DNA from: Solirubrobacterales bacterium
Lineage (GTDB): Bacteria; Actinomycetota; Thermoleophilia; Solirubrobacterales; Solirubrobacteraceae
Length of the DNA stretch: 64,000 nt
Direction of reading: 5' to 3'
Assembly: GCA_947474595.1 (NCBI GenBank)
Contig: CANJIV010000006.1
Span: 62,001 to 126,000 of the forward strand
Below the pieces are notes generated by a model. That model was not told the DNA's origin. It was given only the letters and a program-made list of their open reading frames with translations, and ran no database searches. Below are positions 1 through 8,543 of this stretch, one piece after another. How positions within the stretch are numbered: position 1 is the stretch's first letter; every line of letters begins with the position of its first letter. A program made the position numbers and the translations under genes.

Positions 1-245
1 TTAAAGGACTTCATCAGAGCCGAGCCAGCGCGACCGTAGAAGGCGACTCCTTCCTCGACCTCTGAGACGCGCGGAGCGAACTTCAGCAAGAAGACATCCG
101 CCTGCGGGTGGCCGGAGCCAAGCACTGGCATTAGGCTGCCGCGAGCGCAGTGATCGCACTCCTGGATCTCGCGCGTCAGCGTGTTAAGTTCGCGGATCGC
201 GCGTTCGAGGTACTTCTCGCGGATCTCGTCGTCAGTAGTTGGCAT
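1..245 (-). CDS. Uracil-DNA glycosylase superfamily protein, partial at left edge
   Basis: Eighty-one codons are visible and the frame stays open to the window edge. The family (Fe-S uracil-DNA glycosylases, families 4/5 and UdgX) removes uracil from DNA in base excision repair. Seen: a CDHC pair near residues 30-33 that fits the first two cluster cysteines, then PVLGSGHPQADVFLL and EEGVAFYGRAGSALMKS, the latter matching the conserved E..G.PF.GRAG block. Odd: where families 4/5/UdgX carry GEGPG, GLAPG or GEQPG, this protein reads KFAPR, so the usual motif-1 residue is missing. ATG at 245 lies 45 bases after the stop of the upstream GT-PHP gene on the same strand. It may be a distinct actinobacterial subgroup or a divergent paralogue; the catalytic C-terminal half is outside the window. 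Confidence 0.72.
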   Translation of the reverse strand, partial: MPTTDDEIREKYLERAIRELNTLTREIQECDHCARGSLMPVLGSGHPQADVFLLKFAPRVSEVEEGVAFYGRAGSALMKSF

Positions 246-290
246 CGCAGACTAAGTTTGACGTTGGCGCCCGCTCTCCCTGCTGCTGCA

Positions 291-2219
291 TCAGCTTTTG
301 CGTGCTGCCTTGCGGACCCTGCGCTCACGCCGCGCTTTGCGCGCCCCTGCCGGGGTCGCCTTGGTCTCTATGAACTTCAATGCCTGAACAAAAAGCAGGC
401 TCGTCGGGCGCCGGATGATGTCGGCTTCGCGCAGGGATTCAAGGAACTCTTGCGGACCGTCAAAGTCACGCATGCGGATCCGTACCGAGCCTAGGCCTTG
501 TGCGACATGTGAGTCTGATCCCGCGCCAGCGACGATGCGGTACTTGGCAGCGAAGCGAACGGCCTCGTCGTTAAATGGCTTAAAGGCGATCCGGGGATTG
601 AAGATTTCAATCGCATCGATGTCGTCGAGGACGGCCAAGAGATGCTCGTAGTCAGGGACCGAATGCATCCGATCAAATGGATGGGGGACGTAGACCAATC
701 CACCCTGACGTTTGATCTCGGCGATCGTCTCTTCGAGCGTCATGCCGCGTTCGATTTTCTCGGTCAAGAACAGCCCAATAACTTCTCCTTGGCTGGCGGT
801 CTTGACCTCTTCGGCGACGATGACCTTAATTCCGTCGGCTTTTTGGAGAGCGTCTAGGGCACCGGAGATCTCGTTGTGGTCGGTGATCGCGATCGCGCCT
901 AGCCCTTGGGCCTTGGCAGTTCCAAGCAAGACCTCGACCGGAGTGGCGCAGTCCTTGGAGTGGTCGGTGTGCATGTGGAGGTCGACGTCGATCAGCGGGC
1001 GATCAGCAAGTCGCTTGCGGATCTCCGGATTGCCGTGAGTGGAGTGGCGGCGCGCGGCGAGCTGGCTGTAGAGAACCTCGAACTCGGCGCCGACCGCCTC
1101 CCACGATGGAGTTGTATTGCTAGCGCCGACCGCTGCGGCCATCTGTCGAAGCAGTTGCGGGTCCGACAGCAGCCGTTGGATTTGGGCAGTCAGAATCTCT
1201 ACGTCGCCGATCTCAAAGAGCAGGCCGAGGTCGTCGCGGGCCAAGATCTCTTCATAGACCGCAACTCTGGCAACGACCGGTACAGCACCCGCTGCGATCG
1301 CACGCAAGAGAAGGCCTGGCGAGGCACCAACGCCTGAGGAGGCACAGACGACGATGTCTGCGCTGGCGAGCACTTCAGCCTCACTCGCCTCGTGGGGGCC
1401 GCTAAAGGTGACACGCTCGCGTAGCTCCCGCCGCAAGGCCGGGGTTGTGGCAAACCCGGCTGGAGACCAGACGGTGACATCCCAACCGCTGTCTGGAAGC
1501 CGTCTTACCGAACGCATGAAAAGGCGCAGCGCGGCTCGCTCTTCTCCAACTACAAAGACCACTCGCGGGCGCCCCGGCACTCGAGTTGATCCCAGGCCAG
1601 CCGGTACTCCTGGGCCGATCACCCGATAGTCAGCAGGAAAGAACTTCGTCATTAGGTCGCGGGTGGCCTCGAAGCTAGCCGTCCGAGCGTCAAGGCGACC
1701 GAACACGAGCTCGACCACTTTGCGTCCTATCTGAGTAGAGAGGATCCGTTCGGTCGAGGCGTGGAATGAGCCAACATTGAGCGCACGGGAGTGGCGCAGG
1801 GCAGCACTCGACGTGCTCGGGGCAAACGGCTCGTGGACGTGAACGAAGTCCAGTGGCAGGAGCGTCAAGGCCTCTTCAATCGTGCGCGCTACGTCAACTG
1901 GTAGGCCACGCGGGCGACGGCGAGTGCCGCTGGGCAGCGGCAGCATCTCGCCAACTCCGAGCACGAGCGGCTCGCCTTGGGCGCGAGCGAGCAGCGCCGC
2001 CGGATCGTCTCGGGCCTCGCGCAGGGCGCGGCGGGTATCGCGTACGAGGCCTTTGGATTCGGTCGTCGTAAGCACGACCACGCGGTGTCCCCTACCTGCG
2101 AGCGAATCGCTGAGACCGCGCACGATCTCTGAAACCCCGTCGTCGGACTCCCACGGGTAAGGCGAGACCTGAGCGATCGCAAAGCGCTCGGGGGTTATTG
2201 AGCCGGTGGCGTCCATCAC
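291..2219 (-). CDS. Glycosyltransferase (GT4-like) fused to a C-terminal PHP metal-dependent hydrolase domain
   Basis: A 642-residue two-domain protein. Residues about 10-390 look like a GT-B/GT4 glycosyltransferase: an N-terminal QVSPYPWESDDGVSEIV segment with the usual glycine-poor start, LDFVHVHEPFAPS, and a C-terminal half with VICASSG-like and EILARDDLGLLFEIGD segments. Residues about 408-615 are a PHP domain with all metal-site blocks visible: DLHMHTDHS, AITDHNE, VPHPFDR and GSDSHVAQG. PHP domains act as phosphoesterases or nucleases. The C-terminus is a basic Lys/Arg/Ala tail. It follows ino1 by 58 bases on the same strand, in a locus for inositol lipids, so a role in glycosylating a phosphoinositide-type acceptor is plausible but inferred. 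The fusion itself is directly seen in one uninterrupted frame; the acceptor, sugar donor and PHP substrate are unknown. Confidence 0.85.
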   Translation of the reverse strand: MMDATGSITPERFAIAQVSPYPWESDDGVSEIVRGLSDSLAGRGHRVVVLTTTESKGLVRDTRRALREARDDPAALLARAQGEPLVLGVGEMLPLPSGTRRRPRGLPVDVARTIEEALTLLPLDFVHVHEPFAPSTSSAALRHSRALNVGSFHASTERILSTQIGRKVVELVFGRLDARTASFEATRDLMTKFFPADYRVIGPGVPAGLGSTRVPGRPRVVFVVGEERAALRLFMRSVRRLPDSGWDVTVWSPAGFATTPALRRELRERVTFSGPHEASEAEVLASADIVVCASSGVGASPGLLLRAIAAGAVPVVARVAVYEEILARDDLGLLFEIGDVEILTAQIQRLLSDPQLLRQMAAAVGASNTTPSWEAVGAEFEVLYSQLAARRHSTHGNPEIRKRLADRPLIDVDLHMHTDHSKDCATPVEVLLGTAKAQGLGAIAITDHNEISGALDALQKADGIKVIVAEEVKTASQGEVIGLFLTEKIERGMTLEETIAEIKRQGGLVYVPHPFDRMHSVPDYEHLLAVLDDIDAIEIFNPRIAFKPFNDEAVRFAAKYRIVAGAGSDSHVAQGLGSVRIRMRDFDGPQEFLESLREADIIRRPTSLLFVQALKFIETKATPAGARKARRERRVRKAARKS

Positions 2220-2277
2220 GCCAGTCTAATGGGGCGCCTGCGCGCCCCACCAACAACCTAGACGCGTGATGCTCGCG

Positions 2278-3471
2278 TCAGGACTTCGCCTTCGCCTTGG
2301 GCTTTGCCTTGGCCGCCTTCTTCACAACCGCCTTACGCTTGTGAGCGGCGATGAACTTCTCTGTCGCCTCACGCGCTTGATCGTCAGGGCGCTGGTTGTG
2401 GGGCGACTTCATTAGGTAGGAGCTCGGACCGTCGAGCTGTCCGCTGATCCCATTGTTTAGTGCGAGCTTGCAGCAACGAACGGCATCGATCACGATGCCA
2501 GCCGAGTTGGGAGAGTCCCAGACCTCAAGCTTGAGTTCGAGGTTGAGTGGAACATCGCCGAAGGCTTGACCTTCAACACGAATGTGTGCCCACTTGCGGT
2601 CAGTCAGCCACGGCACGTAGTCCGATGGCCCAACGTGAACGTCGTCTGCATCGAGCACGTCTTCCATGATCGAGGTGACCGCGTTGGTCTTTGAGATCTT
2701 CTTAGACTCCAACCGCTCCCGCTCGAGCATGTTGAAGAAGTCCATGTTGCCGCCGACGTTGAGCTGCGAGGTGTGGATCACCTTTACGCCGCGTTCACCA
2801 AAGAGACGCGCCAGCTGACGGTGGACGATCGTGGCGCCGACTTGAGACTTGATGTCGTCGCCGACAATCGGCAGCCCTGCCTTTTTAAAGCGCTTGTCCC
2901 AGTAGTCCTCGCGGGCGATGAAGACTGGGATGCAGTTGACGAAGCCACAGCCAGCTTCAAGCACCTGCTCCACGTACCACTTGGTCGCCTGCTCAGAACC
3001 TACAGGCAGGTAGGAGACCACGACATCTGTGCGTGTCTCCTTGAGGATCGAGACGATGTCAGCCGTCGGACCAGGAGCCTTCGTGATCCGCTGCTTTAGA
3101 TACTTGCCCAATCCATCGTGAGTCATGCCGCGTTGGACCTTGACGCCGATCTGAGGCACCTCGGAGAACTTCATCGTGTTGTTCTGGCCAGACCAAATCG
3201 CATCTGAGAGGTCTTTGCCGACCTTCTCGACGTCGATATCAAAGGCGGCCGTGAACTCAATGTCGGAGACGTGGTATCCGCCGAGATCGACGTGCATCAG
3301 CCCGGGAACACGCTCGGATGGATCAGCGTTTCGGTAGTACTCGACGCCCTGGACGAAAGCCGAGGCACAGTTACCGACGCCGATGATGGCGACTCGCACT
3401 TTGTCTTGCTGGTTGCGAACGGTGCCGTTGGCGCTTCCGTTAGAAGTTGCGGCTGAATTGGTCTTGCTCAC
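2278..3471 (-). CDS. ino1: Inositol-3-phosphate synthase (myo-inositol-1-phosphate synthase)
   Basis: Converts glucose-6-phosphate to inositol-3-phosphate with NAD, the first step towards phosphatidylinositol and related solutes. The 397-residue protein has the NAD-binding start [18 protein letters not shown] near residue 25, [29 protein letters not shown] and [12 protein letters not shown], all typical of the short actinobacterial/archaeal type. Start is GTG at 3471 with a strong AGGAGG at 3485-3490. The last 25 or so residues form a Lys/Ala-rich basic tail ([11 protein letters not shown] end) beyond the normal core. It lies 59 bases downstream of the CDP-alcohol phosphotransferase, which is expected to use its product, so the two steps are co-transcribed. 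Enzyme identity is very secure; the role of the tail is unknown. Confidence 0.96.
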   Translation of the reverse strand: MSKTNSAATSNGSANGTVRNQQDKVRVAIIGVGNCASAFVQGVEYYRNADPSERVPGLMHVDLGGYHVSDIEFTAAFDIDVEKVGKDLSDAIWSGQNNTMKFSEVPQIGVKVQRGMTHDGLGKYLKQRITKAPGPTADIVSILKETRTDVVVSYLPVGSEQATKWYVEQVLEAGCGFVNCIPVFIAREDYWDKRFKKAGLPIVGDDIKSQVGATIVHRQLARLFGERGVKVIHTSQLNVGGNMDFFNMLERERLESKKISKTNAVTSIMEDVLDADDVHVGPSDYVPWLTDRKWAHIRVEGQAFGDVPLNLELKLEVWDSPNSAGIVIDAVRCCKLALNNGISGQLDGPSSYLMKSPHNQRPDDQAREATEKFIAAHKRKAVVKKAAKAKPKAKAKS

Positions 3472-3509
3472 GATAATCGGGTTTCCTCCTGTGGAATTCT
3501 CAGAGAGCC

Positions 3510-3532
3510 AACCCCGCCTCGCGGCGGGGGTT
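3510..3532 (-). terminator. GC-rich hairpin between the PI-phosphate synthase gene and ino1
   Basis: Read on the minus strand, AACCCCCGCC, a GCGA loop and GGCGGGGTT form a nine-pair stem with one bulged C, overlapping the TAA stop of the upstream gene. No clear U-tract follows (TTGGCTCTC). It could be a partial terminator, an attenuator or an mRNA processing/stability element separating the two cistrons. Confidence 0.4.
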
Positions 3533-4199
3533 ACAGCCCAGAACCTACTGCTCCGCCTTTTGCTGGCGGTGTATTGAGTTGGGCACGAACGTGTGCGATG
3601 CGCTGAAAGGTAGTGATCAGAGTGAGGCCAGCCAAAACATAGACCGACGGTGCCAGCAGTTCAAAATCACCAATCCCGGCACCGCGAGCAAAGAGTAGCC
3701 CGATCGAGAGGATAACGACCCTCACGGGCCGTGTGGCGATACCGACCTTGCACTCTATTCCCAGCGCCTCGGCTCGGGCGCGTGTGTAGGAGACCATCAA
3801 GGAGAACAGCACCGCTGCGACGGTCGCCGCCGCCGCCAGCTCATCGCCGGTCGCCGCAAAGTAGCCGCCGATTGCCATCAGCACGATTCCCTCCTCCATG
3901 CGGTCAAGGGTGGAGTCTAGGAATGCGCCAAACGGCGTGCCTTTGCCAGACATCCGCGAGTAGCGACCGTCTAGCGTGTCCATGATCGAGCCGAGGATGA
4001 AGGCAATCCCAGCGAGGAAGAAGTAGCGCTCCCAGACCAAGACTGCCGCGATCACGTTTCCAACTAAACCCGTCAGCGAGATCGCGTTCGGAGTTAGGCG
4101 CGACTCGATCAGAGCGTTACGCACGGCGGAGGAGAAATCCTGTCCACCACCACCTGGGCGGCCTGACCCGCGGCTAGAACGACCTTCGGGTTGGGCCAT
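3531..4199 (-). CDS. CDP-alcohol phosphatidyltransferase, probable phosphatidylinositol-phosphate synthase
   Basis: A 222-residue integral membrane enzyme that transfers a phosphatidyl group from CDP-diacylglycerol to an alcohol. The family signature D..DG..AR........G...D...D is met, with Arg then Ser at the AR positions, by [20 protein letters not shown] followed by LDSTLDR, around residues 73-98. Several hydrophobic segments follow. In actinobacteria the acceptor is usually inositol-1-phosphate, made by the product of ino1, and ino1 is the next gene downstream, which favours a PIP synthase (PgsA1-like) over PgsA glycerol-phosphate enzymes. Its ATG overlaps the stop of the upstream PAP2 gene by one base (TGATG), implying translational coupling. 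Acceptor specificity is inferred from context. Confidence 0.88.
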   Translation of the reverse strand: MAQPEGRSSRGSGRPGGGGQDFSSAVRNALIESRLTPNAISLTGLVGNVIAAVLVWERYFFLAGIAFILGSIMDTLDGRYSRMSGKGTPFGAFLDSTLDRMEEGIVLMAIGGYFAATGDELAAAATVAAVLFSLMVSYTRARAEALGIECKVGIATRPVRVVILSIGLLFARGAGIGDFELLAPSVYVLAGLTLITTFQRIAHVRAQLNTPPAKGGAVGSGL

Positions 4200-5029
4200 C
4201 AGATGATGATCGTTTCGCTTTGGGCTGCTGCCTGCAGTGGGCGACTGTTGGTCTCGCGCGATGGGTTAAACGACCAGACCTGTGGCCGAAGGCGTGCTAG
4301 TTGGATGGCTCCATAGTAGGCGATAGCGGCGACAACAGCACCAATCACAGCGTCGAGCCAGAAATGGTTGCCTGTCGCCACAACGACCCAAGTCACCAGC
4401 AGCGGGTAGCAGCGAAAGATGACCCGCAGTGCCTTGGGCTTAACGAGTCGTGCGAGCGACCATCCGGCCAATATGGCGAAGCCGACGTGCATCGAGGGGA
4501 CGGCTGCGAAGGGGTTAAAGACAGCGTTGATGGCGGCATCTGTCTGGGGTACGCCGGTGAAGCTTGCGACCGAGTCCTTAAAGCCCCATTCGGGCAGAAA
4601 TCGCGGTGGCGCAGTTGGATAGAAGGCATAGCCAGCAATTGCGATACCCATCGCGATCCCGAACATGTTGCGCACGAAGTTAAAGCTCTGGTTGCGGAAG
4701 AGGTAGATGAAGCAAAAGGTCAGGAAAGTGCCGGGCAGGTGCGCGTTTAGATACATCCAGCTGGCAAAGTCGATCATCCACTGCTGACCGTTGGCCCAAG
4801 CCTGGATGGTCGGCTCAAAAAACGCATCGAGGCCGCGCTCGACCCCGATCAAGTCGCGTGCGTTCTCGAATGCGTCGGCCGTCTTGCCATCGACGCTACC
4901 TTGGGTGTAGCGGTAGGCGAAGTAGACGACGAAAACCAGCAGCAGTTGCCACAGTACGTCAAGCCCTCCGCGCGGCAAAGCCCGCGCCTTGATGGCGCGC
5001 AGGCGTAGGCCTTGAGCCGCGAACATCAC
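4199..5029 (-). CDS. PAP2-superfamily membrane protein, inositolphosphotransferase-like
   Basis: A 276-residue polytopic membrane protein with the three phosphatase blocks of the PAP2_3 / Aur1-Ipt1 group: YPTAPPRFLPEWGF near residue 140, PSMHVGFAILAG near 180 and NHFWLDAVIGA near 227; the two His and the Asp are the expected catalytic residues. N-terminal EVERGLDAFFEP-type and WANGQQWMIDFASWMY segments also fit the group. Such enzymes move phospho-head groups between lipids or dephosphorylate lipid phosphates at the membrane. Directly upstream of the PI-phosphate synthase and ino1 genes and overlapping by one base, it probably works in the same phosphoinositide pathway, perhaps removing the phosphate from PI-phosphate or transferring inositol-phosphate. 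The exact reaction is inference. Confidence 0.85.
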   Translation of the reverse strand: MMFAAQGLRLRAIKARALPRGGLDVLWQLLLVFVVYFAYRYTQGSVDGKTADAFENARDLIGVERGLDAFFEPTIQAWANGQQWMIDFASWMYLNAHLPGTFLTFCFIYLFRNQSFNFVRNMFGIAMGIAIAGYAFYPTAPPRFLPEWGFKDSVASFTGVPQTDAAINAVFNPFAAVPSMHVGFAILAGWSLARLVKPKALRVIFRCYPLLVTWVVVATGNHFWLDAVIGAVVAAIAYYGAIQLARLRPQVWSFNPSRETNSRPLQAAAQSETIII

Positions 5030-5091
5030 GTAATTCTACCGGCCTAGGCAAGTAATGAGCTTGCCCTTATTAGGTGCCTCTTGCTGTCCTC

Positions 5092-6729
5092 TCACTCCGA
5101 CGCGGCTGTGGCATTGCTACAGCGCGGTCCACGGTCAAAGACGCGTTTGAGTGAAAAGCGGATTGCCAACCGTGCGGGCCCGGCTTGACGCAGCGTGACT
5201 CTGGTCATCCCCTTGGGCCCCCGCGAGACACATCCGCTGCCCTGCACTAAGGCCCAGTAGGGCGAAAACCGCACGCGCAGGATCGAGCTAGCGGCCCGTG
5301 GGGTGACCATCGAAACGGTCGATATCCCTAGCTGCGTGACCGTCACCGGCGCGTCCGCTAGGGGAGTCGGGCGCAGGACCCGATAGACACTCCACTGTTT
5401 GCTCTTAAACACCGGCAGTAACCACGGCACTCCTTGCTTGATTAACTCAGCCTCTTTGACTGCCGCATAGTCCAGCGGCGCTGAGCTAACGGCGACGAAG
5501 CCGATGGCGAGCAAGTCAATCCACTTGCGATAGGCGACCGGATCGAGCTGATCGGCGTAGAAGAGTCCGCCGTCGCGTCGGTCAAGTTGCCTTACCCAGC
5601 CACGTGCAATTGGGTAGTGCACGGCGACCCAACGTGACTCCCAGTGGTCTTCGGTAGGTAGAACCTCGACGCGGATCGGACCATGCACGCTCTCGCGGTC
5701 AAGGAATCCCAGCAGAGGGGTGTAGTAGGAGCTTGATACGGCGGGGTCGTTCTGGGCGCGGCTGACATCGTGAATCGGCGTCTCAAGTTGAAAGAAGATC
5801 AAGATCGGCGCGAGCACTACGAGCACTAGCCGACGCTTCTCCCATAACGCGCAGGCCAGCAGCGGGCCCGCGAAGAGTGAGCACATGCGGGTCACATTGC
5901 CGCCAACGGGTGTGTCGAGTAGGAACGTCGCGCAGGTCGCTAGGGCGTAGAGCACCGCCGCGGTGCGTAGGACCCTCTGATCGCTGCTAACCACGACGAC
6001 AAAGACCGCTGAGATCACCATCACCGGCAGGAAGGCGTTGAGCGCAAATGGCTCCGAGCCACCCTCGGGGAAGGCCAAAGCGGTCACCACGGGTACGGCC
6101 AAGGCAGCCGCGGCGAGGCCAATGCCAACCCAGAGACGCCGACGATCAGCGATCGCCCACGCGCAGCCCGCCAAGGCGAGGAAGATCGCAGCGACCGGGC
6201 TGGCAAGGCCGGTGGCTAGCGCCAGCCCGTAGCTAAGTAGGCGACGATCTCTTTGGATCGCCAAAATCGCCGCGAGACCGACGGCGATACCTAGGGCAAA
6301 AGTCATGCGTCCGTTGAACAGGCTGGCGCTTACCGCCGCGCCGAACCAGAGAGATCCAACGCGGCTGTTATCGCCCCACACTCGGTCGGTGATCGCCGCA
6401 AAGAGAGCAGCGCTAGCAACGGTTGCGATCGCCCCTACAAGCCGTACTCCCAAGAGTGACCCCAACGGCGGGAAGAGCAGGCTGTAGCCGGTCGTGTGAT
6501 GGCCGCCGAACCACTCTCCATTCCAGGGGTTAAATCCCTGTTGGTCAAAGAGCCAGACACGCAACTCTTGGGCTGCGAGGTCTGCACTGGGCGGCGCCCA
6601 GATTAGATATATGACCGCTAGCACTGCTGCCAGCACGGTCGGCGCGGCGATCGCGCGCCAAGCGATCGCCGGCGTGGCTGACGTCAACGGCGGCGGCTCT
6701 CTCTGTGCGACTGCGGCCGCAGAGCTCAT
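5092..6729 (-). CDS. Polytopic membrane protein, GT-C-like layout, function unknown
   Basis: A 545-residue protein with about ten or more hydrophobic segments from residue 20 to about 330, followed by a soluble C-terminal part of roughly 200 residues. The loop after the first membrane segment holds acidic and aromatic residues (LRVWLFDQQGFNPWNGEWFGG), as in GT-C glycosyltransferases, where an acidic residue in the first outer loop is catalytic, but I cannot assign it to a named family. The ATG overlaps the stop of the upstream hydrolase gene by four bases (ATGA), so the two are coupled. The following PAP2 gene starts 62 bases later. A cell-envelope or lipid-linked sugar role fits the neighbours, without direct proof. 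Confidence 0.75.
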   Translation of the reverse strand: MSSAAAVAQREPPPLTSATPAIAWRAIAAPTVLAAVLAVIYLIWAPPSADLAAQELRVWLFDQQGFNPWNGEWFGGHHTTGYSLLFPPLGSLLGVRLVGAIATVASAALFAAITDRVWGDNSRVGSLWFGAAVSASLFNGRMTFALGIAVGLAAILAIQRDRRLLSYGLALATGLASPVAAIFLALAGCAWAIADRRRLWVGIGLAAAALAVPVVTALAFPEGGSEPFALNAFLPVMVISAVFVVVVSSDQRVLRTAAVLYALATCATFLLDTPVGGNVTRMCSLFAGPLLACALWEKRRLVLVVLAPILIFFQLETPIHDVSRAQNDPAVSSSYYTPLLGFLDRESVHGPIRVEVLPTEDHWESRWVAVHYPIARGWVRQLDRRDGGLFYADQLDPVAYRKWIDLLAIGFVAVSSAPLDYAAVKEAELIKQGVPWLLPVFKSKQWSVYRVLRPTPLADAPVTVTQLGISTVSMVTPRAASSILRVRFSPYWALVQGSGCVSRGPKGMTRVTLRQAGPARLAIRFSLKRVFDRGPRCSNATAASE

Positions 6730-7592
6730 GGCCCCAGTGGCGTAGGCTCAGGCTCGGGGTTGGGCTCGTCGAGGAATGTCACGATCTCCTCGATCAAGGA
6801 GGGGACGTCAAGCCAGGGCCAGTGTCCAGCGCGATCGACGATGCGCGCTCGGGCGTTGGGCAGCGCAGTGGCGTATGCCTCTGCAAACGCCGGCGCAATA
6901 TAGGGATCCTCTTTGCCCCAAACGACCAATGCTGGGGCTGTGATGCTGGCGAGGTTGGCGCCTGCTGCGGCTAACACCTCTGGATCTGAACTGCGGTAGA
7001 GCTTGAGGATCGCGCGCTGAGTGCCCTGGTCAAAGTGACTGGCAACGCTGCGCACCAAAGCATCTGGCAACGGCCCCTTGGTCACGTTAGCCTCGCGCGA
7101 GATCTGCTTAAAGGTCCAGCGCGAAGTGAGCCCCATGGCAAACTCGCCGAGTCCGGGCGTACGCCAGATCCGAGCGATTCGGTGCCAGCGGTAGCCAGGC
7201 AGCAGTGGAACGGCGTTGATGATCACCACTCGCTCGATGCGCTGCGGGCAGCGCTGGGCAAAAGCCAACGCAGCGGCTCCCCAGTCGTGGACGACCAACC
7301 GCACACGATCAACAGCGCGATCATCGAGAAACCGTTCGATGAAGTGGTCGATACCGCCGATCGAGAAATCCAGATCACCGCGCTTGCTGGTGCGGCCGAA
7401 CCCTTGTAGATCGGGCGCTAGACCACCGGTGCGTTGCAGGAAGTCAGTCCACTCGTCGGAGCTAGTAGGAACGCCGTGGACATAGAGGACTGGGCAGTGA
7501 TCGTCAGGGGTCGCGCCTTCGCGCCAGTAAACAAGCTGTCCATCTAGTTCGCTGGTGTGAGATTGGATCTCGAGATTAGGTAGATCGGTCAC
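6726..7592 (-). CDS. Alpha/beta hydrolase with Asp nucleophile (haloalkane dehalogenase/epoxide hydrolase type)
   Basis: A 288-residue alpha/beta-hydrolase fold enzyme. The oxyanion loop is HGVPTSSDEW, the nucleophile elbow is VVHDWGAAA near residue 103 with Asp in place of the lipase Ser, the acid is the Asp in WGKEDPYIAP near 228 and the His is in RAGHWPWLD near 257. An HDWG elbow is typical of haloalkane dehalogenases, fluoroacetate dehalogenases and epoxide hydrolases. No signal peptide is evident, so it is probably cytosolic. It is the first gene of the minus-strand run and is transcribed divergently from the PfkB kinase across 54 bases. The C-terminus is Pro/Glu-rich (PNPEPEPTPLGP). Substrate unknown. 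Confidence 0.85.
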   Translation of the reverse strand: MTDLPNLEIQSHTSELDGQLVYWREGATPDDHCPVLYVHGVPTSSDEWTDFLQRTGGLAPDLQGFGRTSKRGDLDFSIGGIDHFIERFLDDRAVDRVRLVVHDWGAAALAFAQRCPQRIERVVIINAVPLLPGYRWHRIARIWRTPGLGEFAMGLTSRWTFKQISREANVTKGPLPDALVRSVASHFDQGTQRAILKLYRSSDPEVLAAAGANLASITAPALVVWGKEDPYIAPAFAEAYATALPNARARIVDRAGHWPWLDVPSLIEEIVTFLDEPNPEPEPTPLGP

Positions 7593-7646
7593 TGTGGGCG
7601 AGGATAGCTGTGATGGCTTTTTGACCTAATCCTCTAGCGTAGGCAT

Positions 7647-8543
7647 ATGGCCATTCTCTGTCTTGGCGAGGCGCTCGTAGATCTCATCTGCGAACGCCCG
7701 GTTTCCAGCCTTGCCCAAGCCGACTCTTTCGTTCCTCACTTTGGTGGGGCTACTGCCAATGTCGCCGTAGCGGCCGCGCGAGCAGGGGCAGCCGTGCAGC
7801 TTGCCGGTGGGGTCGGTGATGATGCGCTTGGCGGTTGGCTGCGCGGGCGCCTTGCTGACGTCGGGGTCGGCTTGGATTGGTTTGAGTTAATTAAAGGCGC
7901 GCCGACGCCGCTTGCGTTGGTCTGGGTCGATGATGCTGGCGAGGCCTCCTATCAGCTCTATGCTCAGGCGCTTGGAGTAGCAGTGACCACGATCGCTTCA
8001 CGCCTCGATCAGGCCCTAGGTGCGTGCGACGCGCTCTTCTTCGGCACCAACTCACTGGCCTCCGACCCCGAGCGTGAGGTAACCATGGCTGCGCGCGCTC
8101 GCGCCTTGGAGCTCGGACTCCCGATTCTTTTTGACCCCAACCTGCGGATGCATAGATGGCCCGACAGTGCCGCCGCAGCGGCTGCGGCCAACGCTTGTAT
8201 CGAGGGCGCTCTGCTGGTCCGGATGAACCGTTTTGAGTCAGAGCTGCTGACCGGCGAGAGCGATCCCGAGCGCGCTGCCAGCTCACTGGTCCAAGCCGGT
8301 GCCCGTTGCGTTGTGGTCACATTGGGGCCCGAGGGAGCACTCTTGCGCGGCGAAGTGCAAGCCGACGTGGCAGGAGTGCCAGCAGCGGTGCTGAGCACGG
8401 TCGGCGCAGGAGACGCCTTCACAGGAGTCCTGCTGGCCGCCTTGGCCGCTGGCGATTTTGATCCGAGAGTGTTACCCGCTGCGCTTGACGACGCAGCGCT
8501 GGCTGGGGCTGCGGCGACCGAGCGGTGGGGAGCCGGAGAGTGA
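7647..8543 (+). CDS. PfkB-family carbohydrate kinase (fructokinase-like)
   Basis: A 298-residue ribokinase-fold kinase that phosphorylates a sugar or nucleoside with ATP. N-terminal LGEALVDLI and FGGATANVAVAAAR are the substrate-side motifs, DPNLRMHRW lies near residue 163, and the PfkB signature STVGAGDAFTGVLLA near 250-263 carries the catalytic Asp. Fructokinase or 2-keto-3-deoxygluconate kinase are the closest expectations from the N-terminal CLGEALVD. The end overlaps the start of the endonuclease III gene, so both probably share a transcript, though no functional link is obvious. The exact sugar cannot be called. Confidence 0.88.
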   Translation: MAILCLGEALVDLICERPVSSLAQADSFVPHFGGATANVAVAAARAGAAVQLAGGVGDDALGGWLRGRLADVGVGLDWFELIKGAPTPLALVWVDDAGEASYQLYAQALGVAVTTIASRLDQALGACDALFFGTNSLASDPEREVTMAARARALELGLPILFDPNLRMHRWPDSAAAAAAANACIEGALLVRMNRFESELLTGESDPERAASSLVQAGARCVVVTLGPEGALLRGEVQADVAGVPAAVLSTVGAGDAFTGVLLAALAAGDFDPRVLPAALDDAALAGAAATERWGAGE

